Part shown: positions 15,295-23,332 of the stretch, one piece after another
Position numbering within the stretch: the stretch's first letter is position 1
How the letters are laid out: each line of letters starts with the position of its first letter
NCBI GenBank assembly: GCA_020634375.1
Contig: JACKBX010000017.1
Coordinates: 1-38,235, forward strand
Direction: 5' to 3'
Source: Ardenticatenaceae bacterium
GTDB taxonomy: Bacteria > Chloroflexota > Anaerolineae > Promineifilales > Promineifilaceae
Length of the DNA stretch: 38,235 bases
The notes under the pieces: generated by a model
Databases searched by the model: none
What the model was told of the DNA's origin: nothing
What the model saw: only the letters and a program-made list of their open reading frames with translations
Position numbers and translations under genes: made by a program

Positions 15295-17577
15295 ATGGAT
15301 ATTTTGCATGGACTCAATGACGCACAGAAAACGGCCGTTTCCACCCCACCCGGCCCCGTACTCGTACTCGCTGGCCCCGGCAGCGGCAAAACACGCGTCC
15401 TCACCTTCCGCATCACCTACCTCATCCGCCAGCTAAACGTCTCACCCTGGCATATCATGGCCGTCACCTTCACCAACAAAGCAGCCCGCGAAATGAACGA
15501 GCGCATCGAGCAGCTGCTAGATGGGCAACCACGCGGCCTGCTCATGGGCACATTCCACGCCACCTGCGCCCGCATCCTACGCCGCGAAAGCGACAACCTC
15601 ACCCACTACCAGCGCGACTTCGTCATCTTCGACACTGACGACCAACTGCAAGTAGTGAAGCAGGCACTGAAAGACCTCAATCTCGACGACAAAAAATTCC
15701 CACCCTACAAAATGCTCAACGGCATCAGCAACGCCAAAAACGAACTGATAACGCCGCAGGAATATGCCGCCAGCAATTACATTGCTGCCGTCACGCAGCG
15801 TGTGTACGAACGTTACCAGGAAATTCTGTACCACAACAACGCAATGGACTTCGACGACCTGCTGATGAACACCGTGATGCTCTTTGATGAGCGCCCGGAT
15901 GTGCTGCAAAAATACCAAGAACGCTACCAACACATTTTGGTGGACGAGTTTCAGGACACGAACACGGCGCAATACGCACTATTGAAGCGGCTGGCAGCAC
16001 GCCATCACAACATTTTTGTAGTTGGCGATTCTGATCAGTCCATTTACAAATGGCGCGGCGCGGACGTGCGCAACATCAACCGTTTCCGTGAGGCATACCC
16101 GGAGGCGGAGGTAATTTTGCTGGAACAAAACTACCGCTCCACGCAGCTTATATTGGATGCAGCAAAGTCGGTGATTCGCAACAACAGCAACCGCATTCAC
16201 AAAGACCTGTTCACCGAGCGGCAGGGCGGCGACCCTATCGCGCTGAGTGAGGCGTATGATGAGCGAGAGGAAGCGGAGACGGTGGTCAACGCTATCCAAG
16301 GCTTGCTGCTGCAAGGATATGCGCTAAGTGATACGGCCGTTATGTACCGCACCAACGCCCAATCCCGCGCCCTGGAAGAAGGCTTCATGCGCGTGGGCAT
16401 CCCCTACCGGCTGGTAGGCGCGACGCAGTTCTACAAACGGCGCGAAGTGAAGGACATACTGGCTTACCTACGTCTGGTACATAATCCCGCCGATTCCGTC
16501 AGCTTCAACCGCATCATCAACACGCCGACGCGGGGCATTGGCAGCAAAACACAGCAAATGCTAGTGGCTTGGGCGCAGCAAAATGGCTGGCTGCCCACCG
16601 ATGCACTGGTCAAGCTGGCTCTCGATCCTGATGTACAGCACCCGTTTAGCGGCCGTGCATTCAACGCCCTGCACAATTTTGGCGAGATGTACCATGTCTG
16701 GCAGCGATTGTATGAACAAGAAATCTCCGTCGGCGACCTCTTTGACACCATTTTGCAGCAGACCCAATATCGAGATTATTTAGAGAAGGGGGCAAAGGAC
16801 TCCGACGAATACAGTGACCGCTGGGGCAATGTGATGGAACTGAGAAATACGGCGACGGAAACGGCCGTCACCCTCACCGAATTTCTAGAAAACGCCGCCC
16901 TCGTCTCTGAAACGGACAATTTAGAAGAAGGCATCCCCGCCACCACCCTACTTACCCTACACGCCGCCAAAGGGCTGGAGTTTCCAGTGGTTTTCATTGT
17001 GGGGTTAGAGGATGGCATACTGCCGCACAGCCGCTCATTGGACACCCGCGAGGATTTGGACGAGGAACGCCGCCTCTTTTACGTCGGCATCACCCGCGCC
17101 AAAGACCGCCTGTACCTCTCGCACGCCTTCCGGCGCACGGTTTGGGGACAGTCAGACGCCTCCACACCCTCGCGCTTTTTGCGCGAAATCCCCGACGATT
17201 TACTTGCCGGAGCCAATACCAAGGCACGGCGGCAGCAAACAAAGACACGGGCCAGCAGTTGGAATTGGTCAGCCAACACCACATCACAGCGTACTGCACC
17301 AGCGCCACGCGCTACACCTCCACGTCCCGCAGCCCACAGCAACCGAGGTGGGTATTCGCTACCTACCCCCAACACCTACGACGACCCCGAACCCAGCCGC
17401 CCCACCACGCCGCAATTCCGCAGCGGGCAGCGCGTGCGCCACGCCAAATTCGGCGAAGGCACCGTCATCCAAAGTAAGCTCACCGGCAACGATGAAGAAG
17501 TCCACGTCGCCTTCGCCGGGGAAGGCGTCAAGCGGCTTGCCGCCTCTTTTGCTAAACTGGAGAAGATTGACGATTAA
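15295..17577 (+). CDS. pcrA: ATP-dependent DNA helicase PcrA/UvrD
   Basis: The 760-residue product has all superfamily 1A helicase motifs in order: Q-motif GLNDAQKTAV, Walker A VLAGPGSGKTR near 25-35, motif Ia TFTNKAAREM, motif II LVDEFQDTN, motif III GDSDQSIYKWRGAD, motif IV LLEQNYRS, motif V LHAAKGLEFPVVF and motif VI LFYVGITRAKDRLYLSHA. A disordered Arg/Thr/Pro-rich linker (about 610-700) leads to a C-terminal Tudor-like domain (GQRVRHAKFGEGTVIQS) that binds RNA polymerase in PcrA. It unwinds DNA 3' to 5' in repair and at transcription-replication conflicts. The ATG has no clear ribosome-binding site. Its last codons (KIDD and stop) lie inside an iterated hairpin. Three octamers occur. Confidence 0.95.
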   Translation: MDILHGLNDAQKTAVSTPPGPVLVLAGPGSGKTRVLTFRITYLIRQLNVSPWHIMAVTFTNKAAREMNERIEQLLDGQPRGLLMGTFHATCARILRRESDNLTHYQRDFVIFDTDDQLQVVKQALKDLNLDDKKFPPYKMLNGISNAKNELITPQEYAASNYIAAVTQRVYERYQEILYHNNAMDFDDLLMNTVMLFDERPDVLQKYQERYQHILVDEFQDTNTAQYALLKRLAARHHNIFVVGDSDQSIYKWRGADVRNINRFREAYPEAEVILLEQNYRSTQLILDAAKSVIRNNSNRIHKDLFTERQGGDPIALSEAYDEREEAETVVNAIQGLLLQGYALSDTAVMYRTNAQSRALEEGFMRVGIPYRLVGATQFYKRREVKDILAYLRLVHNPADSVSFNRIINTPTRGIGSKTQQMLVAWAQQNGWLPTDALVKLALDPDVQHPFSGRAFNALHNFGEMYHVWQRLYEQEISVGDLFDTILQQTQYRDYLEKGAKDSDEYSDRWGNVMELRNTATETAVTLTEFLENAALVSETDNLEEGIPATTLLTLHAAKGLEFPVVFIVGLEDGILPHSRSLDTREDLDEERRLFYVGITRAKDRLYLSHAFRRTVWGQSDASTPSRFLREIPDDLLAGANTKARRQQTKTRASSWNWSANTTSQRTAPAPRATPPRPAAHSNRGGYSLPTPNTYDDPEPSRPTTPQFRSGQRVRHAKFGEGTVIQSKLTGNDEEVHVAFAGEGVKRLAASFAKLEKIDD

Positions 17578-17614
17578 CGATTGACGATTGGCGCTGCTGT
17601 CAATCGTCAATCGT
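17565..17614. repeat. Junction hairpin with GATTGAC-type iterated arms
   Basis: The left arm is made of 7-base steps (GATTGAC, GATTAAC, GATTGAC, GATTG); the loop is GCGCTGCTGT; the right arm CAATCGTCAATCGT is the exact complement of the last 14 bases of the left arm. No T-run follows. The pcrA stop TAA (17575-17577) is inside the left arm, and the next gene starts 11 bases after the right arm. Confidence 0.85.
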
Positions 17615-17624
17615 AAATTCCACC

Positions 17625-18512
17625 ATGCACTATCTAATTGACGGGCACAATCTCATTGGCAAACTGCCAGACATCAAACTCAGCGATTCCGACGACGAAA
17701 TTCGCCTGATTTTGCGGCTGAAGGCATGGGTAGCCGGACACAGACAGCGCCAGGTCACAGTCGTTTTTGATGCGGGCATTACCGGTGGCATTTCGCACCG
17801 ACTGTCTACCAAAGAGATTACTGTTGTCTTTGCGCCAAGAGATAAAACAGCCGACGACTTGCTGATCAAACGGCTGGGGCGGCTGCGAAACCCAGGCAAC
17901 TACACACTAGTCAGCAGCGACAACCGCATCATTGACGCCGCCCGCGTTGCTCGCATCAAATTTTTGCGTTCGGAAGAATTTATTGAGCGCATGGGGTTTG
18001 TGTTCCGCGAAACGCCCCCGCCCACACACAAAGAGCCGCCCCCTCCCACTACGCCATCCCAACCAGAAAAGTCAGACGACCCGCAGTTGAGCGATGCTGA
18101 AGTGGGGGAATGGCTAAATCTATTTGGTTCCGTGCCGAAACCGGCTCCCAAACGAAAAAGAGGCTCCTACAGTGTGCTGCGCAAGCAAGAGAAAGACGCG
18201 CCAGAAGCAGAACCACAGCCCGAAGAACGTCGCCCGCTGACACCAGAGGAATTCGCAGCGATGGCCGAGTCCGATAACCCAGAACTGGATGATGCCGAGG
18301 TGGCAGAATGGCTGGCATTGTTTGGCGGAGAGGAAAAGAAGAAGGGGAAGGCCGAACGGCCGTCCCCCACCCAATCCCACTCAGTCCGCAAAAAAGACCC
18401 CGCCGATAAAAGCCGCCTGACCATCATCAAAGACAGCCGCCGCAAACTGAGCAAAGAGGAAGTAGACGAGTGGCTAGACCTCTTCGGCGGAAGGGAAACT
18501 AGTGATCAGTAG
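17625..18512 (+). CDS. YacP-like NYN-domain protein with three EWLxLFG motifs
   Basis: Residues about 1-125 form a YacP-type NYN (PIN-like) nuclease domain: MHYLIDGHNLIGKLPDI with the metal-binding Asp, VTVVFDAGI, DKTADDLLIKRL and TLVSSDNRIIDAAR with further acidic residues. Relatives cleave RNA (YacP/Rae1-like), so an RNase is likely. The rest is a charged, Pro-rich, disordered tail with three spaced copies of one motif: LSDAEVGEWLNLFG (about 155), LDDAEVAEWLALFG (about 220) and LSKEEVDEWLDLFG (about 275). Such motifs suggest a repeated docking site; the partner is unknown. It starts 47 bases after pcrA. The stop TAG is within a junction hairpin, and the last residues TSDQ are encoded by it. 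One octamer is in the tail. Confidence 0.85.
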   Translation: MHYLIDGHNLIGKLPDIKLSDSDDEIRLILRLKAWVAGHRQRQVTVVFDAGITGGISHRLSTKEITVVFAPRDKTADDLLIKRLGRLRNPGNYTLVSSDNRIIDAARVARIKFLRSEEFIERMGFVFRETPPPTHKEPPPPTTPSQPEKSDDPQLSDAEVGEWLNLFGSVPKPAPKRKRGSYSVLRKQEKDAPEAEPQPEERRPLTPEEFAAMAESDNPELDDAEVAEWLALFGGEEKKKGKAERPSPTQSHSVRKKDPADKSRLTIIKDSRRKLSKEEVDEWLDLFGGRETSDQ

Positions 18513-18580
18513 GTCAGTGTTCAGTAATCAGTGCATTCTCAACTGACCTACTGATTACTGACCCACTGATTACTGACTCA
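18503..18580. repeat. Junction hairpin with CAGTAATCAGT-type arms between convergent genes
   Basis: TCAGTAATCAGT at 18521-18532 pairs exactly with ACTGATTACTGA at 18549-18560 and again at 18565-18576; GTAGGTCAGT (18510-18519) can pair with ACTGACCTAC. Unit length is about 9-11 bases. The hairpin spans the whole junction: it contains the NYN stop TAG at 18510-18512 and ends at the MFS stop (18580-18578). No T-run is seen. Confidence 0.85.
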
Positions 18581-19807
18581 CCGCTTTCTCACCTGCGCCA
18601 TCACCAGCCAGGCCAGCGCCATAAACACCGCGCTAAAAGCAAACAGCCAGCGATACTCATCCCCCAATACATCTACCACAACCCCGCCCAATGTTGGCCC
18701 CAGCACGGCCGCAGACTGCGACGAGAAATAGTACAGCCCCGTGTACGCGCCAATCTTGCGCTCATCCCCATAATCGTAGACCATCGGCAGACTGTTCACA
18801 TTGACGCATGACCAAAAGATGCCGGTCAGCACTAGAGCGATGACGAACAGCACCACGCCCTTGATCAGCACAAAGCTCGCCAGGAAAATGATGCTCAACC
18901 CCGCCAAGCCCACGAGAATGGTTTCACGACGGCCGTACTTCGTGCCAATCAGCCCCGCCGGAATCGCAAACGCGATAAACGTCACCGTCACCGCCCCGGC
19001 ATAAATGGAAGCCTGTCCCGCGCCCACACCCAGCGTGTACACCGCAAACGAAGACAACCCCGCTTCCAGCGCATTAAAAGCGATAAACCACAACAAAATT
19101 GCCAGCAGTACAAAGATGCCGCTCTTGTCTGGGTTGCGGAACACCGTGCGCAAATTCGCCATCACGCCTTCATCTTTCTCTTGCTCGGTGTTGATTTGCT
19201 CTGGCTCATGGACGCGCCAAACGGCCGTCAACGCCGCCACCACCAGCAAAATCGCCCCGCCCACAAAAGGCGCAGCCTTGCCCATCGTGTTATACAAAAC
19301 CCCGCCGCCGAAAAAGGCCGCCAGCCCGCCAACGCCACCCATCAGGTTGATAATGCCGTTCGCTTTACTACGATCCTCCGCCGGAAACAAATCGCCCAGC
19401 CAGGCAACGGTGGGCGAACGGAACAAAGCCATGCCAAAATTGGTGATGAGGATGAAGGTGGCAATGGCAACGGCCGTTTGCGCAAACGGCAGCAGCACAA
19501 ACCCCACCACCGCAATCGGCAGCCCCAACAAAATCCAGGGCTTGCGCCGTCCAAAGCGATTCCACGTCGCATCACTCTTTGCCCCCACCCAGGGCTGCAC
19601 AAACACATTAATCAAGTTGTCCCAGGTCATAATGAACAACGCCAACGCCGGCGTCAGCCCCAAGCCAACGATTCCTGCTGCCGGGTCGCCATCCTGCAAA
19701 AAGATCGGCACAAACTGGTTAAAAATCGGCCAGATAATGCTAATGCCCAAAAAACCAAAGCCCACAATAAACGTCTTGCCATAATCAAACTTATGCTTGT
19801 TATTCAT
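18578..19807 (-). CDS. MFS transporter, SLC45/GPH-like
   Basis: The 409-residue product has about twelve membrane helices. After helix 2 it carries DNLINVFVQPWVGAKSDATW followed by NRFGRRKPWILLG, the loop 2-3 motif characteristic of the SLC45/glycoside-pentoside-hexuronide branch, which usually moves sugars with protons or sodium. The substrate is not determinable. GGAGGTG precedes the ATG 19807. It follows the response regulator on the same strand after 30 bases, so the two are probably co-transcribed; their functional link is unclear. It meets the NYN gene convergently at an iterated hairpin. Three octamers occur (18929, 19221, 19470). Confidence 0.9.
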   Translation of the reverse strand: MNNKHKFDYGKTFIVGFGFLGISIIWPIFNQFVPIFLQDGDPAAGIVGLGLTPALALFIMTWDNLINVFVQPWVGAKSDATWNRFGRRKPWILLGLPIAVVGFVLLPFAQTAVAIATFILITNFGMALFRSPTVAWLGDLFPAEDRSKANGIINLMGGVGGLAAFFGGGVLYNTMGKAAPFVGGAILLVVAALTAVWRVHEPEQINTEQEKDEGVMANLRTVFRNPDKSGIFVLLAILLWFIAFNALEAGLSSFAVYTLGVGAGQASIYAGAVTVTFIAFAIPAGLIGTKYGRRETILVGLAGLSIIFLASFVLIKGVVLFVIALVLTGIFWSCVNVNSLPMVYDYGDERKIGAYTGLYYFSSQSAAVLGPTLGGVVVDVLGDEYRWLFAFSAVFMALAWLVMAQVRKR

Positions 19808-19821
19808 GCTTGAGCACCTCC

Positions 19822-19846
19822 GATGATTGGTAGCTGGTTAATCATC
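19822..19846. repeat. Small hairpin over the response-regulator stop
   Basis: GATGATT (19822-19828) faces AATCATC (19840-19846). On the minus strand the regulator stop TAA lies at the edge of the first arm, and the ribosome-binding site of the MFS gene begins right after the second arm. Confidence 0.55.
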
Positions 19847-20218
19847 AATTTTCAAATACGTTTGCACCGTATTAATGAGGTGCAAAGCATTATATGGCTT
19901 CTGTAAAAAATCGGTTACGTGCAAATCTATTAACTGATCCGTGACTTCATACGCGCTGTATCCCGACGAAAGTAGAACCGTAACATCCGGGTTAATCGCT
20001 TGAAGCCGGGCCAATGTTTCTTGCCCACTCAACCCAGGCATTGAGAGATCGAGAATAATCAAGCCTATTTCTGCCTGACGTTCTGTGTATAAAGCAATAC
20101 CTGACTCACCATCATGCGCTTTAAGCACAGGTAAACCCTCCAAATCTAAAATATCCGCAACAGCTTCACGTACTGCTTCTTCGTCATCAATGACCAAAAT
20201 GGCTTGTTCCCGTTTCAT
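19838..20218 (-). CDS. Single-domain response regulator
   Basis: The 126-residue product is one receiver domain and nothing else: acidic pair in ILVIDDEEAVREAV (Asp near 10-11), phospho-acceptor Asp in LIILDLSMPG (about 56), Ser/Thr switch in VLLSSGYSA and Lys in FLQKPYNALHL. All key residues are intact, so it should accept phosphate from a histidine kinase. With no output domain it would act by protein contact, like CheY or Spo0F types. The kinase at 11706-13208 is a possible but unproven partner. It lies 30 bases upstream of an MFS gene on the same strand. The C-terminus KIDD is encoded at a hairpin. Confidence 0.93.
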   Translation of the reverse strand: MKREQAILVIDDEEAVREAVADILDLEGLPVLKAHDGESGIALYTERQAEIGLIILDLSMPGLSGQETLARLQAINPDVTVLLSSGYSAYEVTDQLIDLHVTDFLQKPYNALHLINTVQTYLKIDD

Positions 20219-20418
20219 GATTTACACCATCACTTCATCTATAAATTACCAGCTCGGAGCAAGGGTTTTAGCCGCGCCAAACCACCATATGTAAGCTGAC
20301 TAAACTCTCACCCCCAAAATGTCCGTGTCCAGTTGCTTATTATAGCATCGTAATTGGCTTGGTATGTAAGAATAATTGATTGTGATACACTTGCCGCACC
20401 TAAGAAAAGGAACCCACC

Positions 20419-21513
20419 ATGACACAATGCTATGCACAAACCATGCCTGGCGTAGAGAAAATTGCCTGGCTAGAAATTCGTGACCGCTTGCCCCAGGCAC
20501 GCTTTGAGGAATATCTCTTTGCCAAAGAGAAAAACGGAATCGTTGTCTTTGGCTACGATGCCTCTTTAGACACGCTGTTGCAACTACGCACCACAGAAGA
20601 TGTGTTTGTACAGGCATTATATGTACCCAAACTCCAGCGCAGCCGCCGCGATTTACAACTGCTCGCGCAGCAAGTGGAAAAGGGAGAACCTTTTGGGCGG
20701 GCTGTGAATGATTTCATGCGCTTCTTGAAACCAAGCAAACCGCCAACGTACCGGGTGATCAGCCGTTTGTATGGTAAACACCCTTATAAACGCGGTGAAT
20801 TAAATCACACTGTCGCTCGCAGTTTGCAAAAGCGTTATCCGCGTTGGATGCCCGTTGCAGACGGTGGGCAGGTAGAAATCTGGGTGAATGTGCTCGGCTC
20901 GCAGCTTTTGGTAGGGCTACGCCTTTCTGACCGCACGATGCGACATCGGCATCAAAAAAAGGTAGAGTTACCGGCCTCGTTACGGCCGTCCGTCGCCGCC
21001 GCCATGATCACCCTCACCCAGCCCCAGCCAGAGGACGTCTTTGCCGACCCCATGTGTGGCAGTGGCACCCTGCTGCTGGAACGACGCGCCTTTGGCCCTG
21101 CACAGCAACTTTTGGGCGGGGACATTATCCCCGAACGTGCCGACGCTGCGCAGCAAAATCTACTGGGTCGCAGCCGCAAGCCGCGTCACGGCAAACGTGC
21201 CCAGCCGCCCCAGATTATGCAATGGGATGCACTCCGTCTACCTTTAGCAACCCATTCAATAGACAAACTGGCAACTAACCTGCCTTTTGGTAAACAGTTA
21301 GGATCACCGGAAGAAGTAAAGCGATTGTATCCGGCGTTTTTTGCAGAGATGGCACGTGTGTTACAAGAAAACGGCCGTGCCGTTATCCTCAGCAGCGAAT
21401 TTGACCTGGTAAAAGAGTGTGTGCGTCAGCAGCCCACTTTGCAAATCATCACCGGTTATTCCATTGCCATATTAGGCAAATGGGGACGCATCTACATCAT
21501 CGAAAAAAGCTAG
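20419..21513 (+). CDS. THUMP/UPF0020-type RNA guanine-N2 methyltransferase
   Basis: The 364-residue product has an N-terminal THUMP-like region (about 1-170), then a Rossmann methyltransferase domain. The SAM-binding motif is VFADPMCGSGTLLLER near 215 and the catalytic motif NLPFGKQLG, matching the (N/D)PP(Y/F) motif of N2-guanine methyltransferases with Leu in place of the first Pro. Relatives are RlmL-type rRNA and Trm14/TrmN-type tRNA enzymes; which RNA is modified cannot be told. AAGAAAAGGAACC precedes the ATG. It faces the ABC ATPase gene convergently, and both stop codons lie in one small hairpin. Two octamers occur. Confidence 0.87.
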   Translation: MTQCYAQTMPGVEKIAWLEIRDRLPQARFEEYLFAKEKNGIVVFGYDASLDTLLQLRTTEDVFVQALYVPKLQRSRRDLQLLAQQVEKGEPFGRAVNDFMRFLKPSKPPTYRVISRLYGKHPYKRGELNHTVARSLQKRYPRWMPVADGGQVEIWVNVLGSQLLVGLRLSDRTMRHRHQKKVELPASLRPSVAAAMITLTQPQPEDVFADPMCGSGTLLLERRAFGPAQQLLGGDIIPERADAAQQNLLGRSRKPRHGKRAQPPQIMQWDALRLPLATHSIDKLATNLPFGKQLGSPEEVKRLYPAFFAEMARVLQENGRAVILSSEFDLVKECVRQQPTLQIITGYSIAILGKWGRIYIIEKS

Positions 21514-21541
21514 AGGCGTTTTCCTCTAGCTCTAGCCTCTA
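21509..21541. repeat. Junction hairpin with TAGAGGC-type units holding both stop codons
   Basis: GCTAGAGG pairs perfectly with CCTCTAGC around CGTTTT, followed by a further copy TCTAGCCTCTACC. The plus-strand TAG (21511-21513) and the minus-strand TAG (21541-21539) of the two convergent genes both come from this sequence. Confidence 0.8.
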
Positions 21542-23170
21542 CCCTTTCAATTTGCCATCTTCAAGGACAAAAACAACATCCGCTTCCTCTTCCACTTTGG
21601 GATCGTGGCTGGCGATAACGGCCGTTACCCCCGTCTCCTCCACAATATCCCGCAGCAAAGCAATGATGGCATAGCCAGTAGCCGTGTCCAACTGCCCCGT
21701 CGGCTCGTCTGCCAAAATCAGTGTCGGCTCATTTGCCAACGCCCGCGCCAGGGCAATGCGCTGCTGCTCACCACCCGAAAGCTCATAGGTGCGGTGCGCC
21801 GCCCGTTTTTCCAGGCCGACTAGCTTGAGAACGGCCGTCACCCGTTCCCCCCGATCCTTTGCCGCCGTGCGCACCAATCGCAGCGGCGCTTCAATATTTT
21901 CCCGCGCCGACAAAAACGGTAACAGGCCAAACGTCTGAAACACAAAGCCTATTTCACTGCGGCGCATCTCGATCAAATCCTGGTTAGAAAGCTTATCCAA
22001 CGGCCGTCCCCCCACAATAATCGTGCCCACTGTCGGCTCGTCCAGCCCGGCAATCAGGTTCAGCAGCGTCGTTTTACCAGAGCCAGACGGCCCCTTCACC
22101 ACCACCATCTTACCTGCCGGAATATCCAGGCTCACGTTATCCACCGCATGAACTTTTTCGCTGCCCACCTCGTAAATGCGCGTCAGATGGCGCACAACAA
22201 CTGCCGGGGAGCGCGGCTTATGCGGCTGTCGCGGCTGCGCCGCCGGTTGAGAGACGATCTGCGGCGGACGCCATACTTTGCCGTTCGTGCCGCCGTCAGC
22301 CACAGCCTGCTGTGCCTCTATTCCCGGCCACACCGAGACATGGTCTTCTTCCAGGCGCACTTTCACCCGTTCGCGCAGCGCCAAATTTTCAATGTACGGC
22401 TGCGGCAACTGCAAACGCCCCGCCCGATCTAAAATCACCCATTCCTCTTCTTGAATGGACCCATCATGCAGGCTGCGGTCGCGGCGAATTTCACTGCTGG
22501 TACGGCCGTCCCGAATCGCCACCACCCGATCCACCTTATTCGCCACCCGCTGATCATGCGTCACCACCACAATCGTCGTCTCATAGGCCGCATTAATCCG
22601 CCGCAACGCCTCAAAAATCATCGCCGACGACTCCGCGTCCACCTGCCCCGTCGGCTCATCCGCCAACAACAGCGGCGGGTTATTCGCCAGGGCAATGGCA
22701 AGCGCCACACGCTGCTGCTGCCCGCCAGAAAGTCGATCCGGGCGAAAGTCAGCGCGGTCAGCCAGCCCCACCATATCCAGCAGTTCCAGCGCCCGCTCTC
22801 GCCGCTGCCGCGAACTGCCCCCAGTTAACATCATGGGCAGTTCCACGTTTTCGCGGGCCGTCAAATAGGGCAGCAAATTCCGCGCCGGCTGCTGCCACAC
22901 AAAGCCCACCGTCGAGCGTTTGTACGTCACTCGCTCCTTATCGCCAATTTTCAGCAAATCCTGCCCGTTAACCTTCAAGTTGCCCGCGCTTGGCTCATCC
23001 AGTCCGCCAATCACATTCAGCAGGGTGGACTTGCCCGACCCCGATGCACCCACCAGAGCCATCATCTCGGCCTTCTCCACTTCCAAATCCAGCCCCTGCA
23101 AGGCCACCACTTCCAAATCGGCCACTTTATAAATCTTGACCAGGTTATCGCAAAAAATGAATGGTTCCAT
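21539..23170 (-). CDS. ABC transporter ATPase with two fused nucleotide-binding domains
   Basis: The 543-residue product contains two complete MacB/LolD-type ATPase domains. Domain 1 (about 1-225) has ALVGASGSGKSTLLNVIGGL, LSGGQQQRVALAIALANNP and LLLADEPTGQVD. Domain 2 (about 325-543) has VVKGPSGSGKTTLLNLIAGL, LSGGEQQRIALARALANEP and LILADEPTGQLD. Walker A, signature and Walker B motifs are intact in both. A linker of about 100 residues (WVILDRAGRLQLPQPYI onward) separates them. It should power the two FtsX-type permeases encoded just upstream. Of the run from sigma factor to ATPase it is the last gene. A long iterated hairpin precedes it. Five octamers occur. Confidence 0.92.
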   Translation of the reverse strand: MEPFIFCDNLVKIYKVADLEVVALQGLDLEVEKAEMMALVGASGSGKSTLLNVIGGLDEPSAGNLKVNGQDLLKIGDKERVTYKRSTVGFVWQQPARNLLPYLTARENVELPMMLTGGSSRQRRERALELLDMVGLADRADFRPDRLSGGQQQRVALAIALANNPPLLLADEPTGQVDAESSAMIFEALRRINAAYETTIVVVTHDQRVANKVDRVVAIRDGRTSSEIRRDRSLHDGSIQEEEWVILDRAGRLQLPQPYIENLALRERVKVRLEEDHVSVWPGIEAQQAVADGGTNGKVWRPPQIVSQPAAQPRQPHKPRSPAVVVRHLTRIYEVGSEKVHAVDNVSLDIPAGKMVVVKGPSGSGKTTLLNLIAGLDEPTVGTIIVGGRPLDKLSNQDLIEMRRSEIGFVFQTFGLLPFLSARENIEAPLRLVRTAAKDRGERVTAVLKLVGLEKRAAHRTYELSGGEQQRIALARALANEPTLILADEPTGQLDTATGYAIIALLRDIVEETGVTAVIASHDPKVEEEADVVFVLEDGKLKG

Positions 23171-23194
23171 TATTGTCGTTCCAGTTATTCAGTT

Positions 23195-23326
23195 ACACAG
23201 AGCGGCACAGAGGCCACACAGAGATTCACAGAGATGACAAAGAGAAAAAGACTGTTCTTCGCGGTATTTCCCTCTCCGGTCTCTGTGTATCTCTGTGTCT
23301 TCCCTCTGTGATACTCTGTGTCCCTC
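23195..23326. repeat. Long junction hairpin with CACAGAG-type iterated arms
   Basis: The left arm (23195-23246) repeats ACACAGAG, GCACAGAGG, CACACAGAGA, TCACAGAGA; the right arm (23276-23326) repeats CTCTGTGTAT, CTCTGTGTCT, CCTCTGTGAT, CTCTGTGTCC. The loop is about 30 bases. It fills the 162-base gap between permease 2 and the ATPase gene inside one operon, so it cannot be a full terminator unless the ATPase is transcribed separately. Confidence 0.85.
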
Positions 23327-23332
23327 AATTTA

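Noticed and set aside
17565..17614. Rho-independent terminator after pcrA
   Set aside because: The stem is strong but has no T-run, and the following gene starts 11 bases later on the same strand; treated as an iterated junction hairpin.
19005..19813. Long plus-strand frames opposite the MFS gene
   Set aside because: Antisense shadows; the MFS frame has a clear ribosome-binding site, helices and motif.
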